A DNA stretch of 35,461 nt from Aquiluna sp. (GCA_017854485.1 JAFMHN010000012.1:1-35461); one strand, 5' to 3'. Positions 16,825-26,287 are shown, counted from the stretch's first letter. The notes: generated by a model from the letters alone, not told the origin. Program-made: numbers and translations.

Positions 16825-17331
16825 ATGACTCAGCACGTTTTGTCACTGCTTGTTGAAAACAAGCCAGGTATCCTCACCCGCGTTGCAGCGCTGTTTGCCC
16901 GCCGTGGCTTCAACATTGAATCGCTGGCTGTAGGAACCACAGAGGTTGAAGGCGTTTCCAGAATGACGGTTGTGGTTGGCCTAGATGGGCAGCCATTGGA
17001 GCAGGTAACCAAGCAGCTGAACAAGCTGATCAATGTCCTAAAGATTGTTGAGCTGGAAGATGATGCCTCTGTTGCAAGAGATCACATGCTGATTAAGGTA
17101 CGCACCGATGCTTCGACCAGATCTCAGGTCCTGGAAGCCGTGACATTATTCAGGGCTAGAGTGATTGACGTAGTAAGTGATTCGGTGGTTATCGAGGTCA
17201 CCGGAGATGCAGCTAAGTGCCAGGCGTTTATTAAGGTCCTGGAGCCATTTGGCATAAAAGAGTTGGTTCAGTCTGGTGCAATAGCAATATCGCGCGGCTC
17301 GAAGTCAATGAGCGAAAAAGTGCTTCGCTAA
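16825..17331 (+). CDS. ilvN: acetolactate synthase, small regulatory subunit
   Basis: A 168-residue regulatory subunit with an N-terminal ACT domain (LSLLVENKPGILTRVAALFA, then RRGFNIESLAVG) and the second ALS_ss_C domain from about residue 85. It binds valine and controls IlvB. ATG at 16825 with GGTGAGGAG just upstream, within the end of ilvB. Length is typical. Confidence 0.96.
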   Translation: MTQHVLSLLVENKPGILTRVAALFARRGFNIESLAVGTTEVEGVSRMTVVVGLDGQPLEQVTKQLNKLINVLKIVELEDDASVARDHMLIKVRTDASTRSQVLEAVTLFRARVIDVVSDSVVIEVTGDAAKCQAFIKVLEPFGIKELVQSGAIAISRGSKSMSEKVLR

Positions 17332-17344
17332 GGTTTACCCATAA

Positions 17345-18391
<1,047 letters not shown>

Positions 18392-18400
18392 TTCTATTGC

Positions 18401-18431
18401 AAACCCCCTCGATGCTTTCGAGGGGGTTTTT
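18401..18431 (+). terminator. intrinsic terminator of the ilv operon
   Basis: CCCCCTCGA (18404-18412) pairs with TCGAGGGGG (18418-18426) around TGCTT, flanked by AAA on the left and TTTTT on the right. It starts 9 nt after the ilvC stop. Confidence 0.95.
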
Positions 18432-18508
18432 GCATTTTGACGTGGCTTTTATTCGATTGAAGCCGCGGACTGTAGAATTTTTCCAGCCGAAAAACCTAAG
18501 GATAAAAA

Positions 18509-18628
18509 ATGTGCGCACAAGTTACCTGCAGTTCTTGCTCAAAGCCAACCTGGGAAGGTTGCGGACAGCACATCGAAGAGGCACTGGCAGGAGTGGCAGA
18601 GTCAGACCGCTGCCAGTGCGCGCGATAG
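18509..18628 (+). CDS. 39-residue cysteine-rich small protein
   Basis: A short frame encodes 39 residues starting MCAQVTCSSCSKPTWEGCGQ. Cysteines at 2, 7, 10, 18, 35 and 37 suggest a zinc- or metal-binding knuckle. AAGGA (18498-18502) lies 6 nt before the ATG, and an AT-rich -10-like TAGAAT (18473-18478) lies upstream. From memory, actinobacteria have a family of about 40-residue proteins with a similar CKxCGKxTWxGCG core, function unknown. It stands alone between the ilv terminator and serA; a longer frame over 18397-18651 is in another phase and lacks support. Confidence 0.7.
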   Translation: MCAQVTCSSCSKPTWEGCGQHIEEALAGVAESDRCQCAR

Positions 18629-18629
18629 C

Positions 18630-18652
18630 TCTAGCCATTTTTCAAGGCTAGA
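18630..18652. other. hairpin between the small Cys-rich gene and serA
   Basis: TCTAGCC (18630-18636) pairs with GGCTAGA (18646-18652) around a 9-base loop. It is not followed by a T run, so it is not a classical terminator. It may protect the 3' end of the small gene's message. Confidence 0.35.
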
Positions 18653-18696
18653 ATGGGGGCTATCCCATCGCTGTCGATTTTTCGTTAGGTTAGCCA

Positions 18697-20292
18697 TTGT
18701 CTAAGCCAATAGTTTTAATTGCTGAAGAGCTTTCTCCTGCCACGGTTGAGGCGCTTGGCCCGGATTTTGAGATCCGCCAGGTAGATGGAGCCGACCGAGC
18801 AGCGCTGCTGCCGGCACTAAGAGACGCAAATGCGGTATTGATTCGCTCTGCCACCAAGATGGACGAGGAAGCGCTGAAGGCGGCTCCTTCCCTGAAGGTA
18901 ATCGCGCGAGCTGGAGTGGGCCTCGACAACGTCGATATTAAGGCTGCGACAAACCAGGGCGTAATGGTTGTGAACGCACCAACTTCAAACGTAATTTCAG
19001 CAGCGGAATTAGCTATTGGCCACATCATGTCGCTTGCCAGGAACATTCCAGCAGCGCAGGCATCAATGCAGGCTGGAAAATGGCAGCGCAGTGCCTTTTC
19101 TGGCGTCGAGCTTTATGAGAAGACAATCGGAATCATTGGCCTTGGCCGCATTGGCACCCTGGTTGCCGAGCGCCTGGCTGGCTTTGGGGCAACGCTCATT
19201 GGCTACGACCCATACGTAACACAGGCCAGAGCTGAGCAAATTGGCGTTGAGCTGGTTGACATGGATGCGCTGATGCAGCGAAGTGATTTCATCACCATTC
19301 ACATCCCAAAGCTGCCCGAGACTACCGGCATGATTTCTACCGAGCAGTTTGCAATGGCCAAGCCAAACTTGCGCATCGTGAACTGTTCCCGTGGCGGAAT
19401 TATTGATGAGGAAGCTCTATATCAGGCGCTGGTGTCGGGACAGATTGCTGGCGCTGGCCTAGACGTTTTTGTTTCGGAGCCCCCAGCAGGTTCGCCGTTA
19501 ATTGGGTTGGAAAACATTCAGCTGACCCCTCACCTTGGAGCATCTACTGAGGAAGCTCAGGAGAAGGCCGGTATCTCTGTTGCGCGATCTGTTCGTTTGG
19601 CCCTGGCAGGAGACCTAGTTCCAGATGCCGTCAACGTTGCCGGGGGAGTGATCGATGCCTCGGTGAAGCCAGGAATCTCACTGGCCGAGAAGCTCGGGCA
19701 AATTGTTGCTGGTCTAGCACAGGGCTCGATTGTTTCGGTGGAATTTGAGGCTCGCGGTGAGATCGCAGCCCACGATGTGACTGTGCTGAAGTTGGCCGCC
19801 CTAAAGGGACTGTTCCAGACCATGGTGACCGAGCAGGTCTCCTACGTCAATGCGCCACTGATGGCAGAGTCACGAGGAATTGAAGTTCGCCTGGTGCAGG
19901 ACACTGTCAGCGATGAGTATCGAAACGTGACAACCGTAAAGGCTGTTTTGTCAGATGGCAGTGTTGTCTCTGTTGGGGGAACCGTGATCGGACCAAAGCA
20001 CCACCAGAAGGTCGTCTCGATCAACGGCTACGACGTCGAGCTGTCAATGGCGGAGAACCTGGTTGTGATGGTCTACCAAGACCGCCCTGGAATCGTCGCG
20101 ATCTATGGCAAGGCTTTTGCTGAGGCAAACATAAACATCGCAGCCATGACAATTGCCAGGCAGCAAAAGGGCGGAAAAGCCCTTGCTGTGATCACCGTTG
20201 ACTCACCGGTGGACGCAGATGTTCTCGAAGGCGTCAGAAAAGAGATAGACGCGGATGTAATGCGCGCTATCTCAATTACTGATCAGTACTAG
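18697..20292 (+). CDS. serA: D-3-phosphoglycerate dehydrogenase
   Basis: A 531-residue long-form (type I) SerA, the first step of serine synthesis. It has the NAD fold (IGIIGLGRIGTLVAERLAGF), the catalytic NCSRGGIIDEEAL and TPHLGAST segments, an intervening domain after about residue 315, and a C-terminal ACT domain (VVMVYQDRPGIVAIYGKAFA) for serine feedback. TTG start at 18697 with a -10-like TAGGTT 5 nt upstream, so the transcript may be leaderless. Its stop TAG overlaps the stop of the converging oxidoreductase gene in CTAG (20289-20292). Confidence 0.96.
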   Translation: MSKPIVLIAEELSPATVEALGPDFEIRQVDGADRAALLPALRDANAVLIRSATKMDEEALKAAPSLKVIARAGVGLDNVDIKAATNQGVMVVNAPTSNVISAAELAIGHIMSLARNIPAAQASMQAGKWQRSAFSGVELYEKTIGIIGLGRIGTLVAERLAGFGATLIGYDPYVTQARAEQIGVELVDMDALMQRSDFITIHIPKLPETTGMISTEQFAMAKPNLRIVNCSRGGIIDEEALYQALVSGQIAGAGLDVFVSEPPAGSPLIGLENIQLTPHLGASTEEAQEKAGISVARSVRLALAGDLVPDAVNVAGGVIDASVKPGISLAEKLGQIVAGLAQGSIVSVEFEARGEIAAHDVTVLKLAALKGLFQTMVTEQVSYVNAPLMAESRGIEVRLVQDTVSDEYRNVTTVKAVLSDGSVVSVGGTVIGPKHHQKVVSINGYDVELSMAENLVVMVYQDRPGIVAIYGKAFAEANINIAAMTIARQQKGGKALAVITVDSPVDADVLEGVRKEIDADVMRAISITDQY

Positions 20293-21935
20293 TTGCTAGT
20301 CGCGCGATTCTTCGCGTCCATGCCCTGCGACCAGGTTGTGTAGCCACCGTCGAGGTTCTTGGCGTTGATTCCGTGCCCCTTTAGAAGTTGAACTGCAGTG
20401 TGTCCACGCTGACCAACAGCGCAGTGCACAATCACCTCTTTGCCCGTTAGCTGGTCCAGGTTCTGACGCAGAGTGTCAACCGGAATAAGAACTGAGCCGG
20501 GAATGTGTCCAGCCGCATTTTCAGACTCTGACCTGACATCAACCAACAGGGCCCCTGCTGCCATCTTGTCGGCCAAGTCGCCAAACTGAACGCTCTCGGT
20601 TTTGCCAGTGAAGTTGTTGTTGCCCACATATCCAGCCTGATTGATTGCGTCCTTGGCGGAGCCAAAAGCTGGTGCGTAACTGAGTTCAAGGTTCATCAGG
20701 TCATCAATCGTGAGGCCGGCATAGATAGCCGTGGCAATTACGTCAATGCGCTTGTCAACGCCGTCACGACCAATTCCCTGAGCTCCGAGAAGCTTGCCTG
20801 TCTCTGGGTCGAATAGAACCTTTAGGCTGACAGTTTCAGCACCGGGGTAGTAGCCGGCGTGGCTGCCGGGGTGAAGATGGATTACTTTGTGAGAAATTTC
20901 CATGCGCTTAGCCAGGGCTTCGGTCAGGCCGGTGAGCGCTGCCGCCATGCCGAAAGCTCCGATGATGCCGGTTCCAATTGAAGGCCTTGCGGCCACCGTT
21001 TCTCCCGCAATCACGTCTGCCACTAGCCGACCATGACGATTGGCTAGGTTTGCTAGCCAGATCATTTGATCTTGTCCGGTCAGGGCACTAACTTTTTGAG
21101 CTGCGTCGCCCACGGCAAAAACGTTGGGGTCACTGGTGCGCATTTGATCATCGACCACGATGCCCCCGGCATCACCGATTTCTAAACCTGCATCAACGGC
21201 CAGCTTATGATCTGCCACTACTCCTATGGCAGCCACTACCAGGTCAGCATCGATCACTCTGCCGTCTTTCAGGGTGAGTGTGGACTCATTCACGGCTTCA
21301 GTCTCTGCCGAAAGAGCAAGCTCAATGCCGTTTTTGATTAGCACCTTTTGCATTGGTTCGATCATCTCTGGGTCGAACTGGGGCAGAATGTTGCCTCGGA
21401 ATTCAACGATGGTGGTCTTGATTCCTCGATGCTGAAGATTTTCAGCAAGCTCCACGCCAATGAATCCAGCACCGATGATCGCTGCAGATTTGATCTGCTT
21501 ATTGTCAACCAGAGCCTTGATTTCGACAGCGTCTTGTACGTCCCGGAGGACAAGTGCTCTTTCCAGCCCCGGAATTGGGACCATTCTTGGCTTGGCCCCA
21601 GTGGATAGAACTAGCTGGTCATAGCTCTCCTGGTATTCGGTGTTATCTAGGAGATTGGAAACAGTCACCTGCTTGGTTGCGCGGTCAATCTTGGTAACCC
21701 GGCTGTTCACGCGAACATCTAAGTTGAATCTTGCGTGCAGCGATTCCGGTGTTTGCAGAAGCAGACTCTGCTCCTGTTCGATAACTTCGCCAATGTGATA
21801 CGGCAGACCACAGTTGGCATAGGAAACATGCGGGCCCTGTTCGAACACAATGATCTCAGCGTCCTCTTTTAGCCTGCGCAGCCTTGTGGCAGCGGACATT
21901 CCTCCGGCTACGCCTCCAACAATTAAGACCTTCAT
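20289..21935 (-). CDS. CoA-disulfide/persulfide reductase fused to rhodanese
   Basis: A 548-residue fusion. Residues 1 to about 445 are a flavin-dependent CoA-disulfide reductase (VLIVGGVAGGMSAATRLRRL; active-site Cys42 in SYANCGLPYHIG; second NAD fold AAIIGAGFIGVELAENL; FAD end VFAVGDAAQ). Residues from about 455 are a rhodanese domain with Cys505 in VHCAVGQRGHTA. Such CoADR-Rhod proteins (for example Npsr of Shewanella) reduce persulfides and polysulfides with NADH. It is the last gene of a repressor-rhodanese-rhodanese-reductase series and overlaps the preceding gene by one base (TAATG), implying coupling. Confidence 0.92.
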   Translation of the reverse strand: MKVLIVGGVAGGMSAATRLRRLKEDAEIIVFEQGPHVSYANCGLPYHIGEVIEQEQSLLLQTPESLHARFNLDVRVNSRVTKIDRATKQVTVSNLLDNTEYQESYDQLVLSTGAKPRMVPIPGLERALVLRDVQDAVEIKALVDNKQIKSAAIIGAGFIGVELAENLQHRGIKTTIVEFRGNILPQFDPEMIEPMQKVLIKNGIELALSAETEAVNESTLTLKDGRVIDADLVVAAIGVVADHKLAVDAGLEIGDAGGIVVDDQMRTSDPNVFAVGDAAQKVSALTGQDQMIWLANLANRHGRLVADVIAGETVAARPSIGTGIIGAFGMAAALTGLTEALAKRMEISHKVIHLHPGSHAGYYPGAETVSLKVLFDPETGKLLGAQGIGRDGVDKRIDVIATAIYAGLTIDDLMNLELSYAPAFGSAKDAINQAGYVGNNNFTGKTESVQFGDLADKMAAGALLVDVRSESENAAGHIPGSVLIPVDTLRQNLDQLTGKEVIVHCAVGQRGHTAVQLLKGHGINAKNLDGGYTTWSQGMDAKNRATSN

Positions 21936-22267
21936 TAGCGAACCACCTTGAGTCCCGCGCGCTGCCAGGCGGCCATTCCGCCAGCTACATTCTTGACCTG
22001 ATAGCCGTTTTTACTCAGGATGCCAGCAGCCTGAGAGCTTCGCATTCCTGACTGGCAGACCACCAAAATCTCTCGCTCACTCGGAATTTCCTTGAGTCTG
22101 CGCTCGAGCACACCAAGCGAAATTAGCTTGGCTCCTGGCGCGTGAAAGTTTTTGTATTCGTGGCTCTCGCGCACATCAATAAGAACTGCTCCGTTCTCCT
22201 GAAGCGCTTTCGCGGCTTCGGGCGAGACGGTTTCAAACTTTTTCTTGAAAATGTCAAAAAGGCCCAT
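21935..22267 (-). CDS. single-domain rhodanese
   Basis: A 110-residue rhodanese-fold sulfurtransferase with active Cys71 in VVCQSGMRSSQA and the DVRESHEY element near residue 31. A short basic N-terminus (FDIFKKKFETVS) precedes the domain. ATG at 22267 overlaps the stop of the upstream rhodanese by one base (TAATG). It probably passes sulfane sulfur between the neighbouring rhodanese and the reductase. Confidence 0.92.
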   Translation of the reverse strand: MGLFDIFKKKFETVSPEAAKALQENGAVLIDVRESHEYKNFHAPGAKLISLGVLERRLKEIPSEREILVVCQSGMRSSQAAGILSKNGYQVKNVAGGMAAWQRAGLKVVR

Positions 22268-22584
22268 TAGTTAGATGCCTCCATGGAAACTTCCTTGCCT
22301 GCTTGGATCCAGGCACCGGTGCCACCGGCAACCGAAACCACGTTGTAGCCCTGGGCTTCCAAGTAGTTTGCGGCAGTCATTGACCTGCCACCGGACTGAC
22401 AAATAATCCAGGTCTTACTCTCTTTCGAAAACTCACCTAGGTTCTCTGGGATGCTGTTTAGGGCAATGTGCTTGGCGCTTGGCACGTGGCCATCTTCAAA
22501 CTCCCAGCCCTCTCGAACGTCCACTACCTTGTCACCAGCTGTGATTGCTTGCTCCAGCTCGTTGATTGACACTTCATTAGCCAT
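22267..22584 (-). CDS. single-domain rhodanese
   Basis: A 105-residue rhodanese with active Cys62 in IICQSGGRSMTA and DVREGWEFEDGHVP upstream of it. ATG at 22584 has a good ribosome site (GAGAGGAAA). It lies 27 nt after the CsoR/CstR-family repressor gene on the same strand. It belongs to the sulfur-handling operon. Confidence 0.93.
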   Translation of the reverse strand: MANEVSINELEQAITAGDKVVDVREGWEFEDGHVPSAKHIALNSIPENLGEFSKESKTWIICQSGGRSMTAANYLEAQGYNVVSVAGGTGAWIQAGKEVSMEASN

Positions 22585-22611
22585 TGTTTTTCCTCTCGAT
22601 TCTTGTCTTGT

Positions 22612-22869
22612 CTAGCTCAGGGCTAGGAATGCTTTTTCTAGCTTTGCTCGGTCTTGCTCACCGGCTTCGTCTTTGGTGCAGTTGGCGATGCCTGATGCGA
22701 TTAGTGAAAATGCGGCGCGGTTGATCGCGGATTGAGCCGCAGCCATTTGAGTCAGGACATCGGTGCACTGCCTGCCCTCATCCAGCATCTTGATGATGCC
22801 GCCAAGCTGCCCCTGCGCCCTGGCAAGGCGTTTCCTGACTGAATCGATATCAGTTTTCGGAATGTCCAT
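22612..22869 (-). CDS. CsoR/CstR-family repressor, persulfide-sensor type
   Basis: An 85-residue all-helical DUF156 repressor. Copper sensors of this family (CsoR) use Cys-His-Cys; here the first cysteine (35) and the last (64) are present with the correct 29-residue spacing, but the histidine position (60) is glycine (SLIASGIANC). Two cysteines alone is the pattern of CstR, which senses persulfides by forming a cysteine cross-link. The rhodanese neighbours agree. The start is ATG 22869 with AAGGAG just upstream; the frame extended to 22932 runs through the operator. It should repress both this operon and the divergent lipoprotein gene. Confidence 0.9.
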   Translation of the reverse strand: MDIPKTDIDSVRKRLARAQGQLGGIIKMLDEGRQCTDVLTQMAAAQSAINRAAFSLIASGIANCTKDEAGEQDRAKLEKAFLALS

Positions 22870-22902
22870 GTTCGCTCCTTGTTTTAAAGTCCAAGTTCCT
22901 GT

Positions 22903-22935
22903 ATTGTAGCACATACCCCCGGGGGTATACATAAT
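22903..22935. promoter_or_regulatory. CsoR/CstR-type operator inside overlapping divergent promoters
   Basis: ATACCCCC GGGGGTAT (22913-22928) is a perfect 16-base palindrome of the C/G-tract kind bound by CsoR-family tetramers. On the minus strand a -10 box TACAAT (22908-22903), with a TG two bases earlier, lies just downstream, so the palindrome fills the promoter spacer. On the plus strand CATAAT (22930-22935) lies just to the other side. One operator could thus shut both the repressor-rhodanese-reductase operon and the rhodanese lipoprotein gene. Confidence 0.85.
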
Positions 22936-22958
22936 TAGTTTTGATCAGAGGAAAAGAA

Positions 22959-23330
22959 ATGAAGTTAATCAAGTTCTTGGTTGCGGCAATCATTGCGGTA
23001 TTTGCAGTCGGTTCACTTGCCGGTTGCTCAACATCAGAGGCGAGGTCGGCCAGTGAGTTCGCAGCGGTTATCGATGTTAGAACCGATGATGAGTGGAACT
23101 CTGGTCATCTAGAGGGTGCGTTGCACATCGGAATCGCGGACGCCGACTTCACTGAGGAGTTGGGCCAATTGGACCCGAGCGCGGACTACTACGTTTACTG
23201 CCGCTCAGGCAACAGGGCTGGTCAGGCAATTGACCAGATGCGCGATCTTGGTTTCACTGGGGAATTGGTAAACGGCGGCTCCGTTGCAAACGCCTCCAAA
23301 GCTCTCGGGTTGGCAGTCGTAACCGACTAA
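22959..23330 (+). CDS. rhodanese lipoprotein
   Basis: A 123-residue exported protein. It has a signal peptide with lipobox LAGC (Cys23) and a rhodanese domain with DVRTDDEWNSGH and active Cys81 in YVYCRSGNRAGQA. After lipid attachment it would sit on the outer face of the membrane and handle sulfane sulfur or thiols there. ATG 22959 has AGAGGAAAAG upstream; a TTG at 22941 is less likely. It is divergent from the CsoR/CstR-family repressor across the shared operator. Confidence 0.88.
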   Translation: MKLIKFLVAAIIAVFAVGSLAGCSTSEARSASEFAAVIDVRTDDEWNSGHLEGALHIGIADADFTEELGQLDPSADYYVYCRSGNRAGQAIDQMRDLGFTGELVNGGSVANASKALGLAVVTD

Positions 23331-23359
23331 CACCCGAGCAAAAGCGCCACGCAACGGAT

Positions 23360-23380
23360 AAGGTTGTAGAAACCAACCTT
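23360..23380 (+). other. hairpin in the leuB leader
   Basis: AAGGTTG (23360-23366) and CAACCTT (23374-23380) form a 7-base-pair stem with a 7-base loop directly before the GTGAGG ribosome site of leuB. It may affect translation or message stability. No leader peptide with leucine codons was found. Confidence 0.35.
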
Positions 23381-23390
23381 GTGAGGCTTT

Positions 23391-24419
23391 TTGAACCAGA
23401 TAAACCTTGCCGTAATACCCGGAGATGGCATTGGCCCGGAGGTCACTGCCGTTGCCCTGGAGTGCCTAACTAAGGCTCTTGGCGACACCAAACTTCAGAC
23501 AACTTCTTATCCGCTTGGTTCCGACCGCTATTTGGCCACGGGTCAGGCTCTAACAAGCGAAGAGCTCGACGCGCTTGCCGGTCATGATGCGATTTTGCTG
23601 GGTGCGATTGGAGACCCACGAGTCCCATCCGGAGTGTTAGAGCGCGGCTTGCTGTTGAAGCTACGGTTTGCATTTGACCACCACATAAACTTGCGTCCTT
23701 CAAATCTTTTCCCCGGTGTTGTCTCTCCGTTGAGTAACGCAAAGCAGGTTGATTTTGTGGTCGTTCGAGAGGGAACCGAGGGCCCCTATGTCGGAAATGG
23801 TGGAAGCATTCGCCAGGGCACCGAGCAAGAGGTTGCAAACGAGGTGTCGGTAAACACTGCTTTTGGCGTGCGCAGGGCAGTTCAGTACGCCTTTGAGCTT
23901 GCCAGTAAGCGCGATCGCAAGCAGTTAACCCTTGTTCACAAGACCAATGTTTTGGTGCACGCCGGCGCAATCTGGCTTCGCATGGTTGAAGAGGTTTCTG
24001 CGCACTACCCAAGTGTGACCCACGACTACATGCACATCGATGCCGCGACCATTCACATGGTGAATTCGCCAGAGCGTTTCGATGTGATTGTTACCGACAA
24101 CCTTTTTGGTGACATCATCACCGATCTTGCTGCTGCAATTTGCGGCGGCATTGGCCTTGCTGCATCGGCTAATCTAAATCCATCTGGGGCGTTTCCTTCC
24201 ATGTTCGAACCCGTTCATGGCTCGGCTCCCGACATTGCTGGAAAAAATCTGGCAGATCCAACCGCGGCTATCCTTTCTGCGGCGCTTTTGGCTAAGACTC
24301 TCGGATTTGATGAGGCCGCCGAAAGAATCGAATCAGCGGTTGCAGCTGACCTTGTCGAGCGTGGCGATGCCAAGCGCTCAACTGAGCAGGTTGCTAGCGC
24401 GATTATCGCGAAAATTTAG
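23391..24419 (+). CDS. leuB: 3-isopropylmalate dehydrogenase
   Basis: A 342-residue NAD-dependent decarboxylating dehydrogenase of leucine synthesis. Start [20 protein letters not shown], substrate arginines in [12 protein letters not shown], the lysine in [10 protein letters not shown], and the NAD segment [21 protein letters not shown] (C-terminal half) are all visible. It begins with TTG at 23391, 5 nt after GTGAGG. It is followed 10 nt later by ilvE and probably forms an operon with ilvE, the FAH-family gene and gltX. Confidence 0.96.
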   Translation: MNQINLAVIPGDGIGPEVTAVALECLTKALGDTKLQTTSYPLGSDRYLATGQALTSEELDALAGHDAILLGAIGDPRVPSGVLERGLLLKLRFAFDHHINLRPSNLFPGVVSPLSNAKQVDFVVVREGTEGPYVGNGGSIRQGTEQEVANEVSVNTAFGVRRAVQYAFELASKRDRKQLTLVHKTNVLVHAGAIWLRMVEEVSAHYPSVTHDYMHIDAATIHMVNSPERFDVIVTDNLFGDIITDLAAAICGGIGLAASANLNPSGAFPSMFEPVHGSAPDIAGKNLADPTAAILSAALLAKTLGFDEAAERIESAVAADLVERGDAKRSTEQVASAIIAKI

Positions 24420-24429
24420 GTAGGTCAAA

Positions 24430-25515
24430 ATGGATTTCAAGGTAACTAAAAACCCGAGCCCGAGTTCTTCATCGGACCGCTCGGAGGTAATTTCAAACCC
24501 TACCTTCGGCACTCACTTCACTGACCACCAGGTGGTAATTGTTTGGGAGAAAGCTAAAGGCTGGCACTCTGCAGAGGTGTTGCCATACGGCCCGATCCTG
24601 ATGGATCCGTCTTCGGCCGTGCTTCACTACGGGCAAGAAATCTTCGAGGGCATCAAGGCCTACCGCCACCAAGACGGCTCGATCTGGACCTTCCGCCCAG
24701 ACAAAAACGCCAGCCGCCTGCAGCGCTCAGCGCAGCGCATGGCGTTGCCGGAACTGCCAACCGAATTGTTCATTGAGTCGCTGCGCCAGCTGATAGCCGT
24801 CGATGGCGCTTGGGTTCCGGAACCAACCGGCGAAAAGACCCTCTACATGCGTCCGTTTGAAATTGCGGCTGAGAACTTCCTAGGCGTTAGGGCGGCGGAG
24901 CGAGCTGAGTATCGTCTGATTGCAAGCCCAGTTGGCCCCTACTTCACCGGTGGCATCAAGCCGGTGTCGATTTGGATCGCGCTTGATAGTGCCAGAGCTG
25001 GAAAGCATGGCACTGGCGAGGCCAAGACCGGTGGAAACTATGCTGCCAGCCTTTTGGCTCAGCAAGAGGGCTATGCCCAGGGTTGCTCTCAGGTCATGTA
25101 TTTGGATGCCGAAACCTCCACCTATGTTGAGGAGCTTGGCGGCATGAACCTGTTTTTTGTCTACCAGGACGGCTCAGTGGTGACACCACCGCTTGATGGA
25201 ACGATTCTGCATGGAATCACCAGGGATTCAATCATCACCCTCCTAACAGACGCTGGCCATGATGTGATCGAGCGCAAGATTAGCCTTGATGAGGTGCGTG
25301 AAAAGGTCAAGTCAGGCGAAATAGCGGAGGTGTTTGCCTGTGGCACTGCCGCGGTGGTGACACCGGTTGGGCTGTTGAAGTCTCGCGAGGAAGAAATCAC
25401 CATCGCCAACAACGAACCGGGTGCTGTGACCGTTGCAATGCGCGAGGAACTAACTGGAATTCAGTACGGAACTGTAAAAGACCGTCACAACTGGATGCAT
25501 AAGCTGGCAGACTAG
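24430..25515 (+). CDS. ilvE: branched-chain amino acid aminotransferase
   Basis: A 361-residue class IV PLP aminotransferase that makes valine, leucine and isoleucine from their keto acids. The HYGQEIFEGIKAYR motif and the PLP lysine (about Lys199, in GEAKTGGNYAASLLAQ) are present, with later ACGTAAVVTPVG. ATG at 24430 with TAGGTAGG upstream. It sits between leuB and the FAH-family gene on the same strand. Confidence 0.96.
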   Translation: MDFKVTKNPSPSSSSDRSEVISNPTFGTHFTDHQVVIVWEKAKGWHSAEVLPYGPILMDPSSAVLHYGQEIFEGIKAYRHQDGSIWTFRPDKNASRLQRSAQRMALPELPTELFIESLRQLIAVDGAWVPEPTGEKTLYMRPFEIAAENFLGVRAAERAEYRLIASPVGPYFTGGIKPVSIWIALDSARAGKHGTGEAKTGGNYAASLLAQQEGYAQGCSQVMYLDAETSTYVEELGGMNLFFVYQDGSVVTPPLDGTILHGITRDSIITLLTDAGHDVIERKISLDEVREKVKSGEIAEVFACGTAAVVTPVGLLKSREEEITIANNEPGAVTVAMREELTGIQYGTVKDRHNWMHKLAD

Positions 25516-25519
25516 GCTC

Positions 25520-26272
25520 GTGCAAATAGTTAGAGCTCAACATAACGGCGAGGCCAAATTTGGCAAAATCTCCGATGGAATCATTCATTTCTACCTGGGA
25601 GATCCAATTCTTGGTGCCAGCCTGGGCAGTGAAACGGCAGCGCTTTCTGAAGTGAAGCTGCTGGCTCCGGTGACTCCAAGCAAAATCGTTTGCATCGGAA
25701 TGAACTACTCGGCACACGCAGCTGAGATTGCCCAAGATGTTCCTGATGAACCGCTGGTTTTCTTCAAGCCAGTCAGCGCAATAATCGGACCCGAGGACAC
25801 CATCGTGCTCCCAAGGCAGTCCGGGCAGGTAGAGCTAGAAATCGAGCTTGCAATTGTTATTGGCAAGCAAGCCAAGGACATTTCTACGGCTGATTCTGCA
25901 TCCCATATCTTTGGTTACACAATCGGTAATGACGTCACCGCCAGAGATCTACAGTTCTCTGATCTGCAGTGGGCAAGGAGCAAGGGCTTTGACACCTTCT
26001 GCCCGCTAGGTCCATGGATCGAGACCGAGTTGGATCCTGAAGCTCTTTCGCTTGAGTCAAGAGTCAATGGCCAGTCCAGGCAGAAATCAACCAGTAATGA
26101 CATGATCACCAACGTCTTCGACATTGTTTCTTATGTGAGCCAGAACGTAACGCTCTTCCCAGGCGATGTAATCCTGACTGGTTCCCCTGCCGGAATCTCA
26201 AGGATTGAAGCTGGTGACCAGGTCGAGTGCGAAATTAGTGGCATCGGCGTTTTACACAACCCAGTTGCTTAG
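25520..26272 (+). CDS. fumarylacetoacetate hydrolase family protein
   Basis: A 250-residue member of the FAH superfamily. Family segments are KIVCIGMNYSAHAAE, FFKPVSAIIGPED, VELEIELAIVIGK (metal-binding glutamates), GNDVTARDLQ and LTGSPAGI. Members hydrolyse or decarboxylate 2-oxo-type acids; oxaloacetate decarboxylase or a hydrolase clearing side products are possible. GTG start at 25520, 4 nt after ilvE. A related gene (Rv2993c) lies beside gltX in Mycobacterium, so the link is old. The substrate is not known. Confidence 0.9.
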   Translation: MQIVRAQHNGEAKFGKISDGIIHFYLGDPILGASLGSETAALSEVKLLAPVTPSKIVCIGMNYSAHAAEIAQDVPDEPLVFFKPVSAIIGPEDTIVLPRQSGQVELEIELAIVIGKQAKDISTADSASHIFGYTIGNDVTARDLQFSDLQWARSKGFDTFCPLGPWIETELDPEALSLESRVNGQSRQKSTSNDMITNVFDIVSYVSQNVTLFPGDVILTGSPAGISRIEAGDQVECEISGIGVLHNPVA

Positions 26273-26287
26273 TTAGATAGCTAGAGA

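Noticed and set aside
18397-18651. 84-residue plus-strand frame starting in the ilvC terminator
   Set aside because: It begins inside the terminator hairpin and overlaps in another phase the 39-residue gene that has a good ribosome site.
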